Of a DNA stretch of 64,000 bases, positions 59,304-64,000 are shown in pieces (position 1 is the stretch's first letter; every line of letters begins with the position of its first letter). The notes under the pieces were generated by a model. The model made no database searches and was not told where the DNA came from. It saw nothing but the letters and a program-made list of their open reading frames with translations. The translations under genes were made by a program, and so were the position numbers. Source of the DNA: Amarobacter sp964507025 (lineage in GTDB: Bacteria; Chloroflexota; Dehalococcoidia; Tepidiformales; Tepidiformaceae); the NCBI GenBank assembly GCA_964507025.1, contig CAZDOK010000004.1, positions 124,001 to 188,000 of the forward strand, in the 5' to 3' direction.

Positions 59304-59338
59304 CCGGCGGGACCTGCCATCAGGATAGAATCCTGCGC

Positions 59339-59956
59339 ATGCTGTTCTCTTCGCGATACTGGACCGGTATCCAGGATGGGTCGATCACCCTGACGTTCCG
59401 TCGATGGAAGCGCCCGCAGGTGCTGGCCGGCCGTGAGTACCGCACGCCTGCTGGGCGGATCTCGGTGGATGCATGTGGCACCGTCGACATCGGGTCGATC
59501 AACGATGCCGAGGCCCGGCAGGCAGGTTTCGACAGCGCCGACGCTCTGCGACGCGAACTAGGCAGCGATCCGGCGCTCCCCGTGTACCGCGTGGCCTTCC
59601 ACCGGCTCGATGGGCCCGACCCCCGGGACGTGTTGGCGACGGATAAGGACCCGGCGCCAACCGAACTCAGGGCGATGGCCGGGATCCTCGGACGGCTGGA
59701 CGCCGCAAGCGCGAGTGGGCCATGGACGCGTGCGACGCTGCGCGCCATCGCAGCCCATCCGGGGACGCGGGCAGCCGACCTCGCCGCGGTGCTCGGACGC
59801 GAGACGCTAGCGTTCAAGGTCGATGTCAGAAAGCTCAAAGCACGCGGTCTTACGGTCAGCCTCGAGACCGGCTACCGAATCTCGCCCCGGGGGGAAACTG
59901 TCCTTGCGTGGTTAGACTCACAGGATCCCGGCGGGCTCAGCCGCTTGCCTTCCTGA
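59339..59956 (+). CDS. ASCH-like/winged-helix hypothetical protein
   Basis: A 205-residue protein. The N-terminal half (FSSRYWTGIQDGSITLTFRR, PQVLAGREYRTPAGRISVD, EARQAGFDSADALRREL) has the ASCH RNA-binding fold pattern. The C-terminal half (LRAIAAHPGTRAADLAAVLG, FKVDVRKLKARGLTVSLETGYRI as short blocks) resembles a winged helix, suggesting a nucleic-acid-binding or regulatory role. The assignment is by eye. It overlaps the convergent potassium-system regulatory gene by 20 bases. Confidence 0.75.
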   Translation: MLFSSRYWTGIQDGSITLTFRRWKRPQVLAGREYRTPAGRISVDACGTVDIGSINDAEARQAGFDSADALRRELGSDPALPVYRVAFHRLDGPDPRDVLATDKDPAPTELRAMAGILGRLDAASASGPWTRATLRAIAAHPGTRAADLAAVLGRETLAFKVDVRKLKARGLTVSLETGYRISPRGETVLAWLDSQDPGGLSRLPS

Positions 59957-60584
59957 GTTGCTCGTCTTCGCCGGCGATGAGCCAGACGTCACCGGGCTCA
60001 ACCACGACTTCGCGGTCGGGCCTGAACGTGACGATGTCCTCGCGTACCAGGGCGAGCAGGACGACATTGTGGCGAGTGAACGCCTCGAGCATGCCGATAG
60101 TCTTGCCGAAGGCTGATTCGGGCGCGTCGAGCTTGGCGCAACCAAACGTTGGACCGAGCGAGAGGTATTCGCCCAGGTGGCTCGAAGGGCCGAGGGTGTG
60201 AGCGAGACGGATCGCGGCCTCCTGCTCAGGCTTGACGACCATGTCGGCCCCCGCCAGTCGCAGCGCTTCGGCGTGATCATCAGTGCTGGCCTTGGCGACG
60301 ACGTGCCTCAGTTCGAGCCGCCGCTTCAGGGTGAGGGTCAGCAGGACACTGGTGGCGACGGCACTGCCGATGGCAACCGCGACCGTGTCGTAGGTTTCGA
60401 GAGCGAGCGAATTCAGGAATTCGAAGTCCGAGAGGTCGCCCGATGCCGCGAGGGTGGCGATCTCCGCAAGTTCGTTGACCCGCGCGGGATCGGCGTCAAC
60501 CGCCAGCACTTCGATACCCATGCCCACCAGCTCCTCGACGAGCTGGGAGCCGAACCGGCCAAGACCGAGGATGGCGACTTTCAT
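59937..60584 (-). CDS. ktrA: Ktr/Trk potassium-uptake regulatory subunit (RCK protein)
   Basis: A 215-residue cytoplasmic RCK protein gating the K+ channel subunits. The Rossmann motif LGLGRFGSQLVEEL (residues about 6-19), the acidic VLAVDAD strand and TVAVAIGSAVATSVLLTL belong to RCK_N; RCK_C follows (FGKTIGMLEAFTRHNVVLL, VEPGDVWLIAGEDEQL). It should bind nucleotides (NAD(H) or ATP). It is downstream of two channel genes on the same strand, three bases from the first, so one regulatory subunit may serve both. Confidence 0.93.
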   Translation of the reverse strand: MKVAILGLGRFGSQLVEELVGMGIEVLAVDADPARVNELAEIATLAASGDLSDFEFLNSLALETYDTVAVAIGSAVATSVLLTLTLKRRLELRHVVAKASTDDHAEALRLAGADMVVKPEQEAAIRLAHTLGPSSHLGEYLSLGPTFGCAKLDAPESAFGKTIGMLEAFTRHNVVLLALVREDIVTFRPDREVVVEPGDVWLIAGEDEQLRKASG

Positions 60585-60587
60585 GAT

Positions 60588-61979
60588 CTAGCCGAGCCTC
60601 ACGCTGTCAGAAGGGTGGTGGTAGCCAAGCCTGCGGCGAGGCTGCGACATGTAGAGGATGAGCAAGAGCGGGCTGAATCGTCCAAACAACATCGCGAGAA
60701 TGAGGACGCTGTGGGCCGCGCCGCCAAACGATAAGGTTCCACCGGCGCTGAAGCCAACTGTGCCAACGGCGGACACCGCCTCGAAGAGTGCATCGATAAA
60801 CAACTGGTCCGATACCAGCGTCAGCGCGATCGTGAACGCGAAGACCATGCCAACGTAGTAGAGCGCGAGCGTCGTTGCCTGGCGAATCACCAGTTGCGGT
60901 ATGCGCCGCCCAAAGGCGGTGACCTCCTCGCGGCCGCGGAGCGTGGCGACCATCATCGCGAGGAGCAGGGAAAAGGCTGCCAGTTTCAGCCCGCCGGCGG
61001 CGGACCCCGATGCACCGCCAACGAACATGAGACCCATGGTTGCGACTTTGGTTTCGTCGTTCATCGCCCCAACGTCCACTGCGCTGAACCCCGCAGTCCG
61101 GTTCATGGTGTGGAAGAGCGCAGCCAGCGGGCGATGCCGTTCATCCAGGGCACCGAGCGTGCGGTCGTTTCCCCACTCGACCAGCCCGATGAAGACTCCA
61201 CCAGCAGCCAGGAGCGCCAGGGAGGTCACGAATACGAGTTTCGAATCGAGAGGGAGTCGCTTGAATGAGCGCCGCGACAGGTAGGCAACAACAGGCACAA
61301 ACCCGGTCGCGCCGGCAAAGATGAGCACACTCAAGACGCCCAGAACCAGGGAATTGGTGGCGTATGGGTACATGTCGGCACCCGTGATGCTGAATCCGGC
61401 GTTGTTGAACGCTGAAACGGAGTGAAACACTCCCCACCATAATGCCTGCATTGGCGGGACTTCTTCGGCCCAGAATGCCAGCCAGAGTAACGCCGTCCCC
61501 AGCACTTCGAAGACCAGGCTGAAGAGGGCGACGCCTCGTGCAAAAGAGAACGTCTCTTTCATGGTGGGGGCTCCGTAGTACATGCGTAGCATGTTTCGAT
61601 CACGGAGACCCATCTGGCGTCCGGCAATCCAAAACACCACGGTCGTACCCATCATGTACCCCAGGCCACCGACCTGGATGAGCAGGAGAATGACCACATG
61701 GCCGAACCCGCTCCAGTGGACGTGCGTGTCCGCGACGATCAGACCGGTGACGCAGAGGGCAGAAGTAGCTGTGAAGAGCGCGGTCCGTGGTCCGACCCAC
61801 TGGCCGGACTCGGACGCAAACGGAAGCATCAGGAGCAGCGTCCCAGCCACAAGTACCGCCCCGAATCCTGCCAGCACCTGCGAGATGCCGCTGCCCGGAC
61901 CGCGCAACCGCACGCGGGCGGCCATCCGGCGGCTGAAGATCCCGGTCGCCCGGGTATGGCGTGCTGGTGCGGTAGCCAT
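60588..61979 (-). CDS. ktrB: KtrB/TrkH-family potassium channel subunit, copy 1
   Basis: A 463-residue membrane protein with four pseudo-repeats of an M1-P-M2 unit. Each pore loop has its filter Gly: ALCVTGLIV, AFNNAGFSI, NRTAGFSAV and GTVGFSAGG. It transports K+ (with Na+ in many Ktr systems). It follows its paralogue with no spacer, and precedes ktrA by three bases. Closely similar to copy 2 along the whole length, so a recent duplication is likely. Confidence 0.93.
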   Translation of the reverse strand: MATAPARHTRATGIFSRRMAARVRLRGPGSGISQVLAGFGAVLVAGTLLLMLPFASESGQWVGPRTALFTATSALCVTGLIVADTHVHWSGFGHVVILLLIQVGGLGYMMGTTVVFWIAGRQMGLRDRNMLRMYYGAPTMKETFSFARGVALFSLVFEVLGTALLWLAFWAEEVPPMQALWWGVFHSVSAFNNAGFSITGADMYPYATNSLVLGVLSVLIFAGATGFVPVVAYLSRRSFKRLPLDSKLVFVTSLALLAAGGVFIGLVEWGNDRTLGALDERHRPLAALFHTMNRTAGFSAVDVGAMNDETKVATMGLMFVGGASGSAAGGLKLAAFSLLLAMMVATLRGREEVTAFGRRIPQLVIRQATTLALYYVGMVFAFTIALTLVSDQLFIDALFEAVSAVGTVGFSAGGTLSFGGAAHSVLILAMLFGRFSPLLLILYMSQPRRRLGYHHPSDSVRLG

Positions 61980-63368
61980 CTAACCCAGCCTCACGCTGTC
62001 GGCCGGGTAGTGGTACGTCAGCTTCTTCCTCGGCTGGGACATATAGAGGACAAGCATTAACGGGCTGAAGCGACCGAACAGCATGGCGGCGATGAGCACA
62101 GCATGGCCCCAGTCGCCGAATACTGATGTCCCGGCCGCGCTGAAGCCCACCGTGCCCAGCGCAGACATGGCTTCAAAAATCGTGTCCAGGAACTCCTGGT
62201 GTGAGGTGAGCGTGAGTGCGAGCGAGAAGCCGAAGACAAGTGCGACGAAATAGAGGGCGAGTGTTGTGGCCTGCTGGACGATGGCCGTCGGAATGGTGCG
62301 CCGAAACAGGCTCACCTCCTCGCGCCCGCGCAGCGTCGACAACATCACCGCGAACAGCATCGAGAACGCGCCGACCTTGAGGCCACCCGCGGTGGAGCCG
62401 GCCGCACCGCCGACAAACATCAACCCCACAGTCGATACTTTGGACTCGTCGTGCAATTCGTCCAAGTTCAGGGCGCTGAACCCGGCGGTGCGACTGTTAG
62501 CGCTGTGGAACAGCGCCACGACGGGTCGATCCTCCGCCGCAAGGCTGCCGAGAGTCCCTTCGTTGTTCCACTCGAATGCGGCGACGAAAAGTGTGCCGGC
62601 CAGCAACAACGCGGCACTGGTCGCAAAGATGAGCTTCGAATCGAGAGGCAGACGCCTGAATGAACGCCGGCTCACCAGGGTTGCCACCGGAAGGAACCCG
62701 AGCCCCCCGGCGACAACGAGCGCGGCCAGCGTGAGGAGCACGATCGGATTCCCCGCGAAGGGGACCATGTCGGCTCCGGTGATGTTGAATCCCGCGTTGT
62801 TGAAGGCAGAGACCGCGTGGAAGACGCCCCACCAGAGGGCTTCGGGGGGTTTATGGCCCGCGATGAGGAACATGACCGTCAGGATGGCCGCACCCGTAGC
62901 TTCGAAGGCAAACGTGAAGAGCCCGACGCCCCGTGCGAACGAGAGCGTCTCCTTCATGCTTGGCGCCCCGTAGTACAAGCGGAGCATGTTGCGGTCGCGA
63001 AGGCCGAGCTGGCGGCCGAAGGCCCAGAGCACGATGGTGGTGCCCAGCATGTAGCCGAGCCCGCCAACCTGGATGAGCAGAAGAATGACAACTTCGCCGA
63101 ATGGGCCCCAGTGAGACTGGGTGTCGAACACCACCAGACCGGTGACACAGATCGCAGAGACGGCGGTGAACAGCGCGTCCCTGGGGTTTGTCCAGTCGCC
63201 CGATTCAGATGCAACGGGCAGCGTGAGGAGCACGACCCCGACAGCAAGAACGATCCCAAATCCGGCGAGGATCTCACTGATGCCGCTCCCGGGCCCGCGG
63301 AACGGCCGGCGCGAGGCCATGCGGGCAACATGGACACCCCTGGGGGCGGGCCGCCGGGCAACACTCAA
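61980..63368 (-). CDS. ktrB: KtrB/TrkH-family potassium channel subunit, copy 2
   Basis: A 462-residue paralogue of the adjoining channel gene, first of the three-gene operon. Filter loops: AICVTGLVV, AFNNAGFNI, SRTAGFSAL and GTVGFSAAG. The TTG start was chosen because GGGAG lies seven bases upstream and the resulting length equals that of copy 1; an ATG 16 codons downstream is possible. Differences between the copies concentrate in loops, suggesting altered affinity or ion coupling. Confidence 0.9.
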   Translation of the reverse strand: MSVARRPAPRGVHVARMASRRPFRGPGSGISEILAGFGIVLAVGVVLLTLPVASESGDWTNPRDALFTAVSAICVTGLVVFDTQSHWGPFGEVVILLLIQVGGLGYMLGTTIVLWAFGRQLGLRDRNMLRLYYGAPSMKETLSFARGVGLFTFAFEATGAAILTVMFLIAGHKPPEALWWGVFHAVSAFNNAGFNITGADMVPFAGNPIVLLTLAALVVAGGLGFLPVATLVSRRSFRRLPLDSKLIFATSAALLLAGTLFVAAFEWNNEGTLGSLAAEDRPVVALFHSANSRTAGFSALNLDELHDESKVSTVGLMFVGGAAGSTAGGLKVGAFSMLFAVMLSTLRGREEVSLFRRTIPTAIVQQATTLALYFVALVFGFSLALTLTSHQEFLDTIFEAMSALGTVGFSAAGTSVFGDWGHAVLIAAMLFGRFSPLMLVLYMSQPRKKLTYHYPADSVRLG

Positions 63369-63527
63369 GGCTTGTCTCCCGTAAGCACGGTTGGCAGCGG
63401 CTCCTCCCGGCGCGCGAGCTTCGGAACGGGGCACGAGACGAACCCTCGCGGGCGGTTCGCCTGGCGCTCCGAGCCGAGGGATAACCTACCTGAGGCGCCC
63501 CTCTACCACCACCTGCCATCCACCCCG

Positions 63528-64000
63528 CTAGCCGCCCTGGTTGAGGAGCACCGGGTCCCGGCCCATCATCCCACGGAGCAGGTTGACCTCGCCGCGGTGG
63601 CCATTGAGGTGGATCACCAGGTGCAGGTTGATCGATTCGCCGAGCTGCTCCGTCCGTTCGCCCAGCTTCACCTCACGCTCGAGGTCACCCTCGCCGATCG
63701 AGTCGAGGAACGCCGAGGACAGCTCGGCTACCCGTGCCTGGTAGGCCCGGAACTCAACGAGCGAGCCGATCCGGACCGCACTTGCGTCCTCGCTCGACTG
63801 GCCGGTACCGAAGCCCTTCGCCGGCAAGCCGGTCCGCGCTGCCCAGCCGCCCGTATCCCACTCTGCTGGCTTGCCCTGGAAGATCTGCTGGAAGAACAGG
63901 TCCTCGATTCGGGCCGCGTGCCACATGCACCAGGCGATGGAGTGCGACTGGCCCTCGGGAACGAAGTGGAGCTGCTCCTCGGAGAGCCCATCAGGCGCGC
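63528..64000 (-). CDS. DinB-like protein, 5' end beyond the window
   Basis: The gene continues past the right edge; about 157 C-terminal residues are visible. The DinB-fold metal-ligand pattern is present (HSIAWCMWHAARIEDLFF, and the late LHLVIHLNGHRGEVNLLRG), as is GLSEEQLHFVPEGQ. DinB-like proteins are four-helix metalloenzymes, often bacillithiol/mycothiol-dependent transferases. Followed by a 159-base gap to the potassium operon with nothing recognisable in it. Confidence 0.85.
   Translation of the reverse strand, partial: APDGLSEEQLHFVPEGQSHSIAWCMWHAARIEDLFFQQIFQGKPAEWDTGGWAARTGLPAKGFGTGQSSEDASAVRIGSLVEFRAYQARVAELSSAFLDSIGEGDLEREVKLGERTEQLGESINLHLVIHLNGHRGEVNLLRGMMGRDPVLLNQGG

Noticed and set aside
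1..64000. CRISPR array or diversity-generating retroelement
   Set aside because: No regularly spaced direct repeats were seen, and the four-helix-bundle remnant has no reverse transcriptase or variable-repeat partner.

Overview
The window is high-GC, gene-dense bacterial chromosome. Most genes carry recognisable Shine-Dalgarno sequences, and GTG and TTG starts are common. There are no phage genes, transposases, integrases or CRISPR arrays. The gene mix suggests Chloroflexota, perhaps a Dehalococcoidia/Tepidiforma-like lineage: many acyl-CoA enzymes, dipeptide-type ABC transporters, an NADH-dehydrogenase-like operon without nuoEFG, a Mut7-C protein, a lone DRTGG/P-loop protein and a four-helix-bundle (23S intervening-sequence type) gene remnant. 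This placement is an inference from gene content, not a phylogenetic result.

Region 1 (1-5170) has an unrecognised gene, a large ATPase/LuxR-type regulator with two tandem LuxR-like helix-turn-helix segments, and two small divergent genes. The shared upstream region holds a perfect 18-bp palindrome. Region 2 (5310-15441) is a minus-strand catabolic block: solute-binding lipoprotein, two permeases, a double-length CaiB/BaiF CoA-transferase, a crotonase-like protein, an acyl-CoA dehydrogenase and an enoyl-CoA hydratase. A divergent IclR regulator faces it across an inverted repeat. Region 3 (15472-19326) is a TetR regulator, an acyl-CoA mutase large subunit with isobutyryl-CoA-mutase-like active-site residues, and an acyl-CoA dehydrogenase. 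Near-identical dyads upstream of both enzymes suggest one TetR regulon. Region 4 (19466-24629) is a second ABC uptake set, again with no ATPase genes, plus two unrecognised proteins.

Region 5 (24886-36260) holds a nitroreductase, a Mut7-C RNase-like protein, YbeY, and a nuo operon ordered A-C-D-H-J-K-(small ORF)-L-M-N. nuoB and nuoI are missing from their usual slots with no gap left behind, and nuoEFG are also absent, so no iron-sulfur subunit of complex I is encoded here. A good sigma70-like promoter lies upstream of nuoA. Region 6 (36458-44733) has a Gfo/Idh/MocA oxidoreductase, crotonyl-CoA carboxylase/reductase, an MFS exporter and acyl-CoA dehydrogenase pair separated by three dyads, a hot-dog hydratase-like protein, a HEAT-repeat gene overlapping it in antisense, and an MscS channel.

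Region 7 (44730-54522) is housekeeping and surface functions: UvrD/PcrA helicase, zinc-ribbon membrane protein, P-loop/DRTGG protein, QueD-like enzyme, Cys-rich protein, tRNA-Gly with promoter and terminator, arylamine N-acetyltransferase, a secreted hydrolase and an OafA-type acyltransferase. Region 8 (54545-64000) has an orphan, leaderless type II DMSO-reductase-family molybdoenzyme, tRNA-Gln and tRNA-Leu flanking a frameshifted four-helix-bundle pseudogene, a beta-lactamase-fold protein with altered catalytic residues, an ASCH-like protein, a Ktr/Trk potassium system with one regulatory subunit and two tandem channel paralogues, and a DinB-like gene cut by the window edge.

Taken together, the accessory regions point to a heterotroph taking up organic acids, esters or peptides and degrading them as CoA thioesters through several separately regulated modules. 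The strongest anomalies are the iron-sulfur-free complex I operon, the isobutyryl-type mutase, the orphan molybdoenzyme and the cluster of enzymes with missing canonical catalytic residues.
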